A stretch of DNA of 64,000 nt from Nitrosospira briensis (lineage in GTDB: Bacteria; Pseudomonadota; Gammaproteobacteria; Burkholderiales; Nitrosomonadaceae), in contig NZ_FOVJ01000008.1 of assembly GCF_900115125.1 (NCBI RefSeq), positions 1 to 64,000 of the forward strand, in the 5' to 3' direction. The notes beneath the pieces are model-generated. The model saw only the letters and a list, made by a program, of their open reading frames with translations. It searched no databases and was not told the DNA's origin. Positions 17,723 to 29,475 of the stretch are shown one piece after another. The position numbers and the translations under genes were made by a program. How positions within the stretch are numbered: the stretch's first letter is position 1; every line of letters begins with the position of its first letter.

Positions 17723-18718
17723 TCAATCAAACAACGCCTCGACAAATTCACTTGCGACAAATGGCCTCAAATCATCCAGATCCTCGCCTACGCCGATAAA
17801 GCGTATTGGTAATGGCGATTTTTGCTGGCGTTGTCGCGCAATGGCGGCGATGACGCCGCCCTTCGCCGTTCCATCCAGCTTGGTAACGATGAGACCTGTG
17901 AGACCGAGCGCGTCGTCGAAGGCCTGCACCTGGTTAACCGCGTTCTGGCCGGTATTGGCGTCGAGCACCAGTAGTGTCTCATGAGGTGCACCGGGCTCGG
18001 CCTTGGCGATGACGCGCTTCACTTTTTTTATTTCTTCCATGAGATGTAGCTGTGTGGCAAGCCGTCCCGCTGTATCGGCCAGCACAATGTCTGTTCCACG
18101 CGCCTTCGCTGCGTTGATTGCGTCAAATATGACCGCTGCGGGATCTCCTTTTTGCTGCCCGTTACTCTCATGGGCAATGACGGCGATATTGTTACGCTCG
18201 CCCCAGGCCACGAGTTGCTCGCGCGCCGCGGCACGAAAAGTATCGCCGGCAGCGAGCAGCACCGTTTTGCCCTGCAGCTGAAAATGATGCGCAAGCTTGC
18301 CGATAGAGGTGGTTTTTCCCGCGCCGTTCACGCCAGCCAGCATAATGATAAAGGGCTTGTTTTTCTCTGTGTCGAGGAGCTGCGCCAGTGGGTCAAGCAG
18401 CGCGGTCAAGGCCTTCTGCAAGGCCTCCTTGAGTTGCGCCGCGTCGGTCAACCCGTTACGCTTGACCTGCCTGCGCAGTTCATCAAGCAGCCAGGCTGTT
18501 GCGCTTACGCCGGTGTCGGCGGTCAGCAGTACGGTTTCCAGTTCCTCGTAGAGGTCTTCATCTATCTTGCCCCCACCGAACAAACCGGATAGTTGCTTAC
18601 CCAGGTTGTTCCTGGTGCGGGAGAGGCCCTGCCTGACCCTTGCTGCCCAATTCGTGTTTGGCAATGGTGACGGTTCGTCCGTGTCAGGGCTTTTTTTGGA
18701 TTTGAAGAAACTTGGCAT
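17723..18718 (-). CDS. ftsY: Signal recognition particle receptor FtsY
   Basis: The 331-residue SRP receptor GTPase that docks ribosome-nascent chain complexes at the membrane. It has a short charged N-terminal region, without the long acidic domain of the E. coli protein, then the NG domain: [15 protein letters not shown] (G1), the [11 protein letters not shown] insertion-box region, DTAGR (G3) and [10 protein letters not shown] (G4). It ends with the normal [12 protein letters not shown] motif. It diverges from the M16 peptidase gene across 100 bases that should hold both promoters. Confidence 0.96.
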   Translation of the reverse strand: MPSFFKSKKSPDTDEPSPLPNTNWAARVRQGLSRTRNNLGKQLSGLFGGGKIDEDLYEELETVLLTADTGVSATAWLLDELRRQVKRNGLTDAAQLKEALQKALTALLDPLAQLLDTEKNKPFIIMLAGVNGAGKTTSIGKLAHHFQLQGKTVLLAAGDTFRAAAREQLVAWGERNNIAVIAHESNGQQKGDPAAVIFDAINAAKARGTDIVLADTAGRLATQLHLMEEIKKVKRVIAKAEPGAPHETLLVLDANTGQNAVNQVQAFDDALGLTGLIVTKLDGTAKGGVIAAIARQRQQKSPLPIRFIGVGEDLDDLRPFVASEFVEALFD

Positions 18719-18818
18719 TCTGGTAGGCTGTCACATTGTCGAAATTCACGACTGAAATCGAAAATCAGAATCTTATTCCCGATTTTAGCTGTTTACTCAA
18801 ATTAGGTTGCTAAAAAAA

Positions 18819-20228
18819 ATGATGCCTTATCGTCGTGTTACCGCCCTTTCACCCGATCTTCCAACAGTTGCGATGATACTGGTTTCGCTGGCTTCGCTGT
18901 TCTCGGCATCTGCCTTTGCCACTACGCATGAGTATACGCTTGGCAACGGCCTTAAGCTGGTCGTCAAGGAAGATCATCGCTCCCCCGTGGTCATCTCGCA
19001 AATCTGGTACAAGGCAGGAAGCACCGACGAGGTGAATGGCCGCACAGGGGTAGCCCATGTGCTGGAGCATATGATGTTCAAGGGCACGGAGAGAGTGCCC
19101 GGAGACGAGTTTTCACGGCGTATTGCTGCGGCGGGTGGGCGCGAAAACGCTTTCACCAGCCGTGACTACACCGCTTATTATCAGCAATTGCATAAATCCA
19201 GGTTACCGCTGGCGATGGAACTGGAGTCCGACCGGATGCGCAATCTCGTGCTGACGGAAGAAGATTTCGGCAAGGAAATCAGAGTGGTGATGGAAGAACG
19301 CCGCTTACGAACCGATGATCAACCCCGGGCGCTCGTGCATGAGAAAATGATCGCCACATCTTACCAGTCACATCCGTACCGTCACCCAGTGGTAGGCTGG
19401 ATGAACGATCTGGAGAACATGACTTTCAGCGACGCGAAGGCATGGTATGACACTTGGTACGCGCCCAACAACGCTATCCTGGTCGTGGTTGGTGACGTAA
19501 ATCCCGACCAGGTCTTCGTTTTGGCACGAAAATATTATGGTCATGTCGAACCTCGAGCGGTGTTGCAACTGGATGAGCGCAAGCCGCAGATTGAACCGAA
19601 GCAACTCGGCATCAAGCGCCTTATCGTAAAGGCCCCCGCACAGTTGCCATACCTCGCGATGGGCTACCACGCGCCGGCATTGCGCAAGCCCGACACGGAC
19701 TGGGAACCTTACGCCCTGGAAATGTTGGCGGGCGTGCTGGATGGCAACGAATCCGCCCGGCTCAACAAGTCGCTGGTGCGCGAACAGCGTATTGCCAGTT
19801 CCGCAGGCGCGGGCTACGATTCCACCGCGCGGGGTCCAGGCATGTTCTATCTCGACGGCACGCCAAGCGAAGGCAAAACAGCGGCTGACCTGGAAGCGGC
19901 TTTGCGTGAGGAAGTAAAGAAGCTCGTGCGTGATGGCGTGACCGAAGAGGAACTGGCTCGCGTCAAGGCCCAGGTCGTGGCCAGCCATGTTTTTCAGCTC
20001 GACTCGATGTCTTTCCAGGCGATGCAGATCGGTCAGCTGGAGAGTATCGGGCTTTCATATCGTGACGAGCAAACGATACTAAAAAAACTTCAGACGGTGA
20101 CCGCCGAGCAGGTACGCGACGTGGCAAAAAAATATCTGAACGATGACAGCCTGACAGTGGCGGTACTCGACCCGCAACCGCTGGAGCAGAAAGCACCGGC
20201 AGCCCCACCCACAGGTTTACGGCATTGA
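18819..20228 (+). CDS. M16-family zinc metallopeptidase, catalytic member
   Basis: A secreted or periplasmic peptidase of about 469 residues. Two adjacent ATGs (18819, 18822) are possible starts; an upstream TTG is less likely. A hydrophobic segment (VAMILVSLASLFSASAFA) acts as signal sequence. The inverted zinc motif HVLEH lies near residue 80, with the downstream glutamate in the conserved MELESDRM region. The C-terminal half is the inactive M16 subdomain, with a Pro-rich tail (PAAPPTG). It is followed directly by a second M16 gene that lacks the zinc ligands; such pairs act as heterodimers in known families. Confidence 0.9.
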   Translation: MMPYRRVTALSPDLPTVAMILVSLASLFSASAFATTHEYTLGNGLKLVVKEDHRSPVVISQIWYKAGSTDEVNGRTGVAHVLEHMMFKGTERVPGDEFSRRIAAAGGRENAFTSRDYTAYYQQLHKSRLPLAMELESDRMRNLVLTEEDFGKEIRVVMEERRLRTDDQPRALVHEKMIATSYQSHPYRHPVVGWMNDLENMTFSDAKAWYDTWYAPNNAILVVVGDVNPDQVFVLARKYYGHVEPRAVLQLDERKPQIEPKQLGIKRLIVKAPAQLPYLAMGYHAPALRKPDTDWEPYALEMLAGVLDGNESARLNKSLVREQRIASSAGAGYDSTARGPGMFYLDGTPSEGKTAADLEAALREEVKKLVRDGVTEEELARVKAQVVASHVFQLDSMSFQAMQIGQLESIGLSYRDEQTILKKLQTVTAEQVRDVAKKYLNDDSLTVAVLDPQPLEQKAPAAPPTGLRH

Positions 20229-20248
20229 GCAATACCAGAGAGGTTCCG

Positions 20249-21559
20249 ATGCATGTGATGCGCTACGTATTTTTCCTGCTCCTGGGCATGTATTCCCAGT
20301 GGGCTTTAGCTACTCTGCCAATTCAGCACTGGCAGGCTTCCTCGGGTGCGCAAGTCTATTTCGTCGAAAGCCGGGAGTTACCGATACTCGATGTCAGCGT
20401 GGATTTCAGCGCCGGCAGCAGTACTGACACACCCGATAAATCCGGGCGCGCCGGCCTGACTCTATATCTGCTGACCCTTGGCGCGGGTGGGCTGACCGAA
20501 GACCAGATCTCCAGATCGATAGCCGATGTGGGCGCTCAGCTCGGTGCACACTTCGATGAGGACCGCGCGGGTGTCACGCTACGCACGTTGAGCAGCGAGC
20601 GGGAGCGCAGCCAGGCCCTGGATATACTTGCTCGCGTCATACAGCAACCGGCCTTCGATATAAATGTGCTGGAGCGGGAAAAGGCGCGGATCGTGTCCGG
20701 GTTAAGGGAAGCCGACACCAAACCGGGTACTATTGCCGACCGCACCCTCATGAAAATGCTCTATGGCAGCCATCCGTATGGTTTGCGCGGCTCGGGTGAA
20801 GTTGATACCGTCAGTGCGTTACAGCGCAAAGACCTGGTGGATTTACACCGGTCGCGCTATTCCGGTACCGATGCGGTGGTGTCTATCATGGGAAATGTGA
20901 GCCGGGCCGAAGCGGCGGCCATTGCTGAATCGCTCACCCGGGAATTGACGCGGGAAAAGGCCGGACATGATGTGCCGGAAGTGACGCCACCGGTTGCCGA
21001 CACTAAAAGAATCTCCCATCCCGCCACGCAAAGCCATATTCTTCTGGCCTATCCGGGGCTTCGCCGCGACGATCCCGATTATTTTCCGCTGCTTGTTGGC
21101 AACCATATACTTGGCGGGGGTGGATTCACCTCGCGTCTGATGGAAGAAATCCGCCAGAAGCGGGGATTGGCCTACAGTGTTCACAGCCATTTTTCACCGC
21201 TCAAGGAACAGGGGCCATTCGAAATCGGCCTACAGACCAGAAAAGAGCAGTCGGAAGAAGCGCTCACACTGACACGCAAAGTCCTGTCCGATTTTGTCGC
21301 CGGCGGGCCGACAGAAAAAGAACTTGTAGAAGCCCGGCAAAACATCATCGGCAGTTTTCCGTTGCGCATAGACAGTAACAAGAAAATTATCGGTTATCTT
21401 GCGATGATTGGATTTTACAAACTGCCGCTGAGTTACCTGGATGACTATGTGAAGGCAGTGGCAAAAGTAACTGTCGCCCAGGTCAAGGAAGCTTTTCAAC
21501 AGCGAATCAATCCCGCGGGGATGGTTGCCGTTGTCGTGGGAGCCGAGAGCAAAAAATAG
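20249..21559 (+). CDS. M16-family peptidase-like protein, non-catalytic partner
   Basis: About 436 residues from the ATG at 20249; the frame also opens at a TTG at 20225 that overlaps the previous stop. A signal peptide (MRYVFFLLLGMYSQWALA) is clear. At the place of HxxEH it reads RAGLTLYLLTLGAGG, so both zinc histidines and the glutamate are missing. It keeps the conserved C-terminal arginine/tyrosine region (GGGGFTSRLMEEIRQKRGLAYSV). It is probably the substrate-binding half of a heterodimer with the preceding gene. Confidence 0.88.
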   Translation: MHVMRYVFFLLLGMYSQWALATLPIQHWQASSGAQVYFVESRELPILDVSVDFSAGSSTDTPDKSGRAGLTLYLLTLGAGGLTEDQISRSIADVGAQLGAHFDEDRAGVTLRTLSSERERSQALDILARVIQQPAFDINVLEREKARIVSGLREADTKPGTIADRTLMKMLYGSHPYGLRGSGEVDTVSALQRKDLVDLHRSRYSGTDAVVSIMGNVSRAEAAAIAESLTRELTREKAGHDVPEVTPPVADTKRISHPATQSHILLAYPGLRRDDPDYFPLLVGNHILGGGGFTSRLMEEIRQKRGLAYSVHSHFSPLKEQGPFEIGLQTRKEQSEEALTLTRKVLSDFVAGGPTEKELVEARQNIIGSFPLRIDSNKKIIGYLAMIGFYKLPLSYLDDYVKAVAKVTVAQVKEAFQQRINPAGMVAVVVGAESKK

Positions 21560-21622
21560 AAAAGTTTCGAAATAACGGTCATCGTTCCCCGCAGCGCTTT
21601 TCCATTTCTCGTCACTGGCCGG

Positions 21623-23615
<1,993 letters not shown>

Positions 23616-23654
23616 TTTCTATGCCTTGTCTTTATTTACTTGTTACTCGGGCCG

Positions 23655-23723
23655 CTTGACCGATGAGATAAAATAGCTCGCCGGCGCGCGGACATAGTAG
23701 AGCTACTCATCTGTGCGGTCAAG
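23655..23723. repeat. Imperfect inverted repeat between yggS and dnaE
   Basis: CTTGACCG (23655-23662) pairs with CGGTCAAG (23716-23723), and further in, ATGAG and TAGCTC have partners GAGCTA and CTCAT, with offsets. The centre is GC-rich (GCCGGCGCGCG). It lies between dnaE and yggS, both on the minus strand. It could be a transcript-end structure or a remnant of a small mobile element; no T tract follows on either side. Confidence 0.5.
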
Positions 23724-23819
23724 AAACGGACTTCTAAAATATCGAATTTCATCAAGCTGTAAATCCTGTCTACAGACCTTCACGGCTTTCACCGGTAATC
23801 CCTGTAATCAACAGACGAA

Positions 23820-26800
23820 TCAGTAGACGACTCTGACATTTTCCTCTTTGAAATGCGCATACAAGGATTCCAGCAAGTTCTCTTCAAGGCTGACCCGCCA
23901 GGCATCACCCAATTCAAGTTTGCAGGCAGCGTCCTGATTGCGATAAAACAGCAGCACGGGGCAAGACCAATTGTTGTTGCTTTTGGCTTTACCGGCATTG
24001 CCGGCATGATTATCAGCACGGTGGGGTGCGAGCAATTCCTTCAATCGTGTTGCATTGGATGTGCCGTTGCAGTGGAGTTCCACATATTTTGCGTAGCGTG
24101 AGCGGGCGGTTCCCAGATTATATAGCTGGTCGGCAGTAATGCGCAGCCCGTTGCCATATTCGTCGTCACCGCCCCTGTTGTTCACCCTGGCTTCTACGAT
24201 GAGCAACTGGTCCTCTTTCAGCCAGCTACGGGCAGACTCGAATAATTCGCTGTACACCACCAGTTCCACCCGCGCGCCGCTCCCGTCATCCAGTACGACC
24301 ACTGCCATTCTGCCGCGTCGCGTCACTTGCATGCGTACAGCATAGACAATGCCTGCGAGGAGCTGTGGTTCCCGCTGGGGATTCAGGCGATCGAGGCGGG
24401 TGCGTACGAAATGTTTCAGTTCTTCTGCATATGCATTGAATGGGTGCCCGCTCAGGTAGAACCCCAGCGCCATCTTTTCGTTTTTCAGCTTTTCCTTCTC
24501 CGGCCATGAAGGAACGTTTATCAAGCTTGCTGGCTGGATAGAGCTGTCACCTTCGCCGAACAAACTTACCTGATTGACGGCACGTCCCGCCTGCTCGGCG
24601 GACTCCAGTGCGATGCCCACCGATGCCAGCAGGCCGGCTCGATGACTGTTGACAGAATCAAAGGCCCCTGCCCGGATGAGCGATTCAATCACGCGCCGGT
24701 TGACGATGCGTTTGTCCACGCGGTGGCAGAAATCGAACAAGTCCGTATAAGGCCCATCCCCGTCCCGCGCCCTGATAATTGCCGCAATGGCGGATTCTCC
24801 CGTTCCCTTTATCGCACCCAAGCCATACCGTACGGTTTTTTCGTCTACCGGAACAAAGCGATAACCCGACAGGTTGATATCAGGCGGCAGCATGCCGAGC
24901 CCTTGGGAAACGCTGTCCTCAAAAAATGTGTGGACCTTGTCCGTATCATCCATATCGGCCGATAAAGTGGCAGCCATGAATTCAGCCGGATAATGCGCCT
25001 TCAGGTAGGCAGTCTGGAAAGCAATCAGGGCATAAGCCGCGGCGTGCGACTTGTTGAATCCGTAACCCGCGAACCTCTCCATCAAATCGAAGAGTTCAGC
25101 TGCATCGCGTTCGGTCAAACCGTTCTTGACCGCCCCTGCAACGAAAATGTCGCGCTGCAAGGCCATTTCCTCGGGCTTTTTCTTACCCATTGCACGCCTA
25201 AGCAGATCGGCGCTACCGAGGCTGTACCCACCTATCACCTGGGCAATTTGCATCACCTGCTCTTGATAAACCATCACGCCATAAGTCGGTTCGAGTATGG
25301 GTTGCAAACGGGGATCAAGATATTCCACCCTTTTTCCGTGCTTGCGCTCGGTAAACTCGGGAATGAGCGACATCGGCCCTGGCCGGTACAACGCCACCAA
25401 TGCAATGATGTCTTCAAAACGGTCTGGCTTGGCCTTTTGCAGAAGATCCTTCATGCCGCGCGATTCGAACTGGAACACACCTACAGCGTTACCCCGCCTC
25501 AACAGTGCGTAGGTAGCCAGATCATCCAAAGGAAGATTTTCCAGGGAAAAGGATGCAGATGGTTGCATATCCGACTTGGCACTTTTACTGCGCTGCCTGA
25601 TGTATCTCACAGTCCAGTCGAGTATGGTCAAAGTGCGCAAACCCAGAAAATCGAACTTCACCAGGCCGATTTTCTCCACATCATCTTTATCCAACTGGCT
25701 TACTACGGAATCCCCGCCATCGGTGCAATAGACCGGGCAAAAATCGGTGATCTTTCCAGACGCGATCAGTACGCCACCCGCATGCATGCCAACGTTGCGC
25801 GTAAGCCCTTCGAGGCGCTCCGCCAGTTCGAGCAGGGTGCGCACCTCTTCTTCCGCTTCCGCGCGTTCATTCAGCTGAGGCTCTTCCACACGGGCTTTTT
25901 TCAAGGTCATGCCCAGTTCAAAGGGCACCAGCTTCGCCAACTGATCGACAAAGTTATAAGGCAGGTCCAGCACGCGGCCCACGTCACGCACCACCGCTTT
26001 CGCCGCCATCGTGCCGAAAGTCGCGATCTGGGAAACGCTTTCCGCGCCGTATTTCTGCTTCACGTATTCGATGACATGCTCGCGCCCATCCTGACAGAAA
26101 TCGATATCGAAGTCGGGCATGGAAACGCGTTCCGGATTGAGGAAACGCTCGAACAGCAAGTCGTAGCGGAGGGGGTCGAGATCGGTAATGCCGAGCGAAT
26201 AAGCGACCAGTGAACCCGCGCCGGAACCCCGGCCCGGCCCTACCGGGACACCGTTGTGCTTGGCCCAGTTAATGAAATCGGCGACAATCAGAAAATAACC
26301 GGCGAACCCCATCTGCACGATGATGTCAGTCTCGAACTCCAGCCGCGCGCGATATTTCGGCATCTCGGTGGCGCGCTCCGCCTTGTCTGGAAAAAGCGCT
26401 TGCATGCGCGCCTCCAGCCCCGCCTCTGCCTGCTTGCGCAAGTAGAGCTCCAGACTCTCGTTATTCGGGGTGGGAAATAATGGCAGCCGGTTAACGTTCA
26501 ATTCCAGCGGGAGATTACAGCGTTTGGCGAGCTCGGCAGTGTTGGCAATTGCTGCCGGTATGTCGGCGAACAATGTAGACATTTCGGCCTGCGTTTTGAA
26601 ATACTGCTCCTCGGTGCAATTCTTCGGGCGGCGGCGATCGCCCAGCACGTAACCTTCCGCGATGCATACCCGCGCCTCATGCGCGCGGTAGTCTTCGGGG
26701 TTCAGGAACTGCACCGGTTGTGTCGCTACCACAGGCAAACGCAGGGTGGAGGCCAGCATCAACGAGCGCTGGACGAGAGTCTCCGCATTGACATGGCCCG

Positions 26801-27329
26801 CCCGCTGCACTTCGATATAAAAACGGCCAGGGAAGAGGTTGGCCCACTCCTGCGCGAGCATATTCGCCTGGGCCGGGTCGTCCTGCATGAGCGCCAGGGC
26901 GATATCCCCAAGACCCGCGCCCGAAAGCGCAATCAGCCCACCGGTGCCCATTTCGCTGTCTTTTAACCAGGATTTCCGGATTTCCGCCCGCCCCCGGTGC
27001 TGGTTTTCCCGATAGGCGCGTGACAGCAGGCGGCACAGCAGCAGATAGCCCGGATAGGACTGGCACAGCAGCAGGACGCGCACCGGCTTGTCGCGGTCGG
27101 TCTCGTTACTGATCCATACATCGCAGCCGATAATCGGCTTTATGCCCTTCTCGCGCGCCTCCTGGTAAAACTTGACCAACCCGAACAGATTGGAAAGATC
27201 AGTCAGCGCCAGCGCCGGCATCCCGTCGCCCACGGCCTTTGCGACCGCCTCGTCGATACGCACGATGCCGTCCACGATGGAATACTCGCTGTGCAAGCGC
27301 AGATGGACAAAAGTTGGAGATGTGGGCAT
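23820..27329 (-). CDS. dnaE: DNA polymerase III alpha subunit
   Basis: The replicative polymerase catalytic subunit, 1169 residues. It has an N-terminal PHP domain (FVHLRLHSEYSIVDGIV), a polymerase core with the DNA-binding GPGRGSGAGSLVAYSLG and catalytic aspartates in MPDFDIDFCQDGR near residue 400, a fingers region, tandem HhH near 830-870, an OB fold near 980-1070, and a tau-binding C-terminus. Length agrees with the dnaE1 type of Proteobacteria. It stands alone on the minus strand, with about 190 bases to yheT upstream and 200 to yggS downstream. Confidence 0.98.
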   Translation of the reverse strand: MPTSPTFVHLRLHSEYSIVDGIVRIDEAVAKAVGDGMPALALTDLSNLFGLVKFYQEAREKGIKPIIGCDVWISNETDRDKPVRVLLLCQSYPGYLLLCRLLSRAYRENQHRGRAEIRKSWLKDSEMGTGGLIALSGAGLGDIALALMQDDPAQANMLAQEWANLFPGRFYIEVQRAGHVNAETLVQRSLMLASTLRLPVVATQPVQFLNPEDYRAHEARVCIAEGYVLGDRRRPKNCTEEQYFKTQAEMSTLFADIPAAIANTAELAKRCNLPLELNVNRLPLFPTPNNESLELYLRKQAEAGLEARMQALFPDKAERATEMPKYRARLEFETDIIVQMGFAGYFLIVADFINWAKHNGVPVGPGRGSGAGSLVAYSLGITDLDPLRYDLLFERFLNPERVSMPDFDIDFCQDGREHVIEYVKQKYGAESVSQIATFGTMAAKAVVRDVGRVLDLPYNFVDQLAKLVPFELGMTLKKARVEEPQLNERAEAEEEVRTLLELAERLEGLTRNVGMHAGGVLIASGKITDFCPVYCTDGGDSVVSQLDKDDVEKIGLVKFDFLGLRTLTILDWTVRYIRQRSKSAKSDMQPSASFSLENLPLDDLATYALLRRGNAVGVFQFESRGMKDLLQKAKPDRFEDIIALVALYRPGPMSLIPEFTERKHGKRVEYLDPRLQPILEPTYGVMVYQEQVMQIAQVIGGYSLGSADLLRRAMGKKKPEEMALQRDIFVAGAVKNGLTERDAAELFDLMERFAGYGFNKSHAAAYALIAFQTAYLKAHYPAEFMAATLSADMDDTDKVHTFFEDSVSQGLGMLPPDINLSGYRFVPVDEKTVRYGLGAIKGTGESAIAAIIRARDGDGPYTDLFDFCHRVDKRIVNRRVIESLIRAGAFDSVNSHRAGLLASVGIALESAEQAGRAVNQVSLFGEGDSSIQPASLINVPSWPEKEKLKNEKMALGFYLSGHPFNAYAEELKHFVRTRLDRLNPQREPQLLAGIVYAVRMQVTRRGRMAVVVLDDGSGARVELVVYSELFESARSWLKEDQLLIVEARVNNRGGDDEYGNGLRITADQLYNLGTARSRYAKYVELHCNGTSNATRLKELLAPHRADNHAGNAGKAKSNNNWSCPVLLFYRNQDAACKLELGDAWRVSLEENLLESLYAHFKEENVRVVY

Positions 27330-27521
27330 GTTGTTGCAAGACTGACTGAGGCGGGGATCAGTATTTCATTTCGGTCAAACCAATGCGTGGGAGCAATCGG
27401 CTCAATCGCGATGAGTATGAAAATCAGCCTTCCATTTTACCATCAATCACACCCCGCCAAGTCTTCCCTGGCCAGCCGTCAGTCTATACTGCAAGCGGAC
27501 ACAAAGTTCAATCCGCGTATA

Positions 27522-28580
27522 TCAGGAAGCCTCCAGGGTGCGCAGTTCATCTGTGGATTGCGCCGCCGCCCGGCCTCCCAGTTCAGCAAAAAAACCGATA
27601 ATCCTTTCCGGCAGCCATGTCAGTCTGCCGGGAAACGGCGAATCCAGAAATCCCACATGCCCACCTTCCTCCGAAAATTCCAGAACGACGGCGGACGAAA
27701 CATCGGATAGTCCGGGCAGTGCTTGCGCCGGCATGAAAGGGTCATTGAAGGCATTGATGAGGAGCGTAGGCACTCCGATATGTTTGAGCCACGGTTTGCT
27801 GCTTGACCGCTTCCAGTAGTCTTCGGTATCGCGAAAGCCATGCAGCGGCGCAGTGACCAGATTATCGAACTCATATAACGTGGTGCATCCAGCCAACGCA
27901 ACCGGATCGAACAGGCCGGGAAAGAGGTCGAGTTTTCCCAATGCCTTCCGCTTCAGCGTATCGAGAAAATGGCGCGTGTAGAGCAAATTGAAGCCCGAAG
28001 CCAACGCCTTCCCCGCCGCCGCCAAATCCAGGGGCACGGAAACTGCTACGGCGCCGTCGAGCAGCTGACTTGCCTGGTCGCCGCGCTCGCCCAGCCATTT
28101 CAATAATGCATTGCCACCCAGCGATATCCCTACCGCATAAAGTGGCGCATCGCACCCCAGCCGTTTATTTTCTTCGCCTAAGCGGCGTAGTATCCCATCG
28201 ATCTCGGTTGAGTCGCCTGCGTGATAGGCTCGCGGCAGCCGGTTGGGCGAGCCGGAACAGCCGCGAAAATGCACTACCGCTCCACGCCAGCCCAGTTCGC
28301 GCACCATAGTCATCAGGCTCACGACATAATGGCTGCATGAGCTGCCCTCAAGCCCGTGAAACATCACCACCAGCGGTGCTTCGGGAGCATTATCCATCCA
28401 GTCGGTATCGATAAAATCCCCATCGTCCAGCTCCCACCGCTCGCGCCGGTAGGGGATCAGGGGGCGGGACAGAAGGTAGGGATAAATGGTTTGGGCATGG
28501 CCGCCTCGCAGCCATGCAGGCGCTACATAGGGTCTGCTGCGCAAAGGGAAAGGAGCGATTTTCACGCCAGCTTTGGGCAC
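27522..28580 (-). CDS. YheT-family alpha/beta hydrolase
   Basis: A 352-residue hydrolase of the AB-hydrolase-4 group. It has the conserved start APAWLRGGHAQTIYP, the oxyanion-region MFHGLEGSSCSHYV, the nucleophile elbow VGISLGGNALLKWLGE, the acid in NAFNDPFMPAQALP and the catalytic His in EEGGHVGFLD. These features fit the YheT/ABHD family of putative esterases. The physiological substrate is unknown. It starts with ATG at 28580; about 550 bases of sparse DNA lie upstream. Confidence 0.9.
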   Translation of the reverse strand: MPKAGVKIAPFPLRSRPYVAPAWLRGGHAQTIYPYLLSRPLIPYRRERWELDDGDFIDTDWMDNAPEAPLVVMFHGLEGSSCSHYVVSLMTMVRELGWRGAVVHFRGCSGSPNRLPRAYHAGDSTEIDGILRRLGEENKRLGCDAPLYAVGISLGGNALLKWLGERGDQASQLLDGAVAVSVPLDLAAAGKALASGFNLLYTRHFLDTLKRKALGKLDLFPGLFDPVALAGCTTLYEFDNLVTAPLHGFRDTEDYWKRSSSKPWLKHIGVPTLLINAFNDPFMPAQALPGLSDVSSAVVLEFSEEGGHVGFLDSPFPGRLTWLPERIIGFFAELGGRAAAQSTDELRTLEAS

Positions 28581-29133
28581 GTCATGCCATTTAAACTGGC
28601 AACCGGAGAATTAGGGCACGCTACCATAAAGTGGCAATTTGGTTGATCGATCAGTGGGCGTGATTGCCAAATACTCATGTGGTCCGGCGGTTAGTACGGG
28701 AACGCGGTTTGCGTGTTATTATAAACTACTCGACTTTGCGTAGTTAGCCGCGTTCGCTGATAGAACCGGTGCCCACTCCTGCATCAAGCAGGGGCTATTC
28801 AAGTAAATCTCTGGTCATCCATCATTACCTGGCTCGTTCGCGCCTTATAGCAATCAGGGTGTTTGTGAGCAAGAGCGCCCCCTCTGCCAGTTTACTTGTT
28901 TGCCAACTCGAAAAACCTCGGTCGAGGAGGACAGCACTATTTCCTGTCATTAATACGACTTTTGATTTACTCCGTAAAAATTGCGGAAGAAACCAGGAGG
29001 AAGAATCGTAGCCAATAACTCGCCTCGCTGGGTTTTTCATTATTGTTATGCTGACGCCAACGACTGACGGGCCTGGAATTCTTCCCGTTACTTTAGCTAT
29101 GATTGAAATCAAACATTGATATTAAGGATCATC
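28581..29133. other. Gene-poor interval
   Basis: No convincing gene. Frames of 80 (plus, 28769-29011) and 95 codons (minus, 28825-29112) overlap each other; neither has a recognisable motif, and the minus one begins close to the next gene. The nested inverted repeat at 28700-28755 is the most structured part. The right end should hold the promoter of the small secreted protein. Confidence 0.5.
28700..28755. repeat. Nested inverted repeat
   Basis: The outer stem GAACGCGG (28700-28707) pairs with CCGCGTTC (28748-28755). The inner stem AACTAC (28724-28729) pairs with GTAGTT (28740-28745). The two stems are separated on the left by an AT-rich bulge. The fold resembles a small structured RNA or a protein-binding palindrome; its role is unknown. 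Confidence 0.55.
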
Positions 29134-29475
29134 ATGAGAATTAATTGCTTAGTAGTTATGTTTTTTATGGGCTTCGCGGGCCCTGGTGTTGCGAGCGAAG
29201 AGGATTATAAATTTTGTACCGTAGGTGGCTATTTTTCCGGGACCAACGACAAATTCTTGAGTGGATTGGCTGGCCATGTCGCGGAGAAGAAAAATGTTTT
29301 CGGGACTCCCATATGCAAGGCCGCGTGGGAAAATGGCTACAGAATAGGAGAAAAATTATCCAGAACAGGAAAGATCGAAGGATCGGCAGAGAGGGAAATC
29401 ATTCACCAGGCAACCGCATTCAGCGCAAAGATATATGAGACGATCAGTTCTCGTATCAACTTTTCACTTCCATGA
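29134..29475 (+). CDS. Small secreted hypothetical protein
   Basis: 113 residues from the ATG at 29134, which follows AAGGATC; an in-frame TTG lies at 29116. A signal peptide (MRINCLVVMFFMGFAGPGVAS) is followed by a mature domain of about 92 residues with two cysteines (KFCTVGGY and GTPICKAAW) placed to form one disulfide. It ends in an amphipathic helix. No family is recognised. It is isolated between two gene-poor intervals and its base composition is more AT-rich than its neighbours, which may indicate transfer. Confidence 0.6.
   Translation: MRINCLVVMFFMGFAGPGVASEEDYKFCTVGGYFSGTNDKFLSGLAGHVAEKKNVFGTPICKAAWENGYRIGEKLSRTGKIEGSAEREIIHQATAFSAKIYETISSRINFSLP

Noticed and set aside
19368-19988. 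206-codon minus-strand frame inside the first M16 gene
   Set aside because: Antisense shadow; translation is rich in His/Arg with no domain, and the plus-strand gene is certain.
24993-26213. 406-codon plus-strand frame antisense to dnaE
   Set aside because: It is a shadow of the dnaE codon pattern, has no family features, and lies wholly inside a clear essential gene.
28769-29112. Overlapping 80-codon plus and 95-codon minus frames
   Set aside because: Mutually overlapping, no motif or ribosome binding site, and a region of otherwise decayed sequence.
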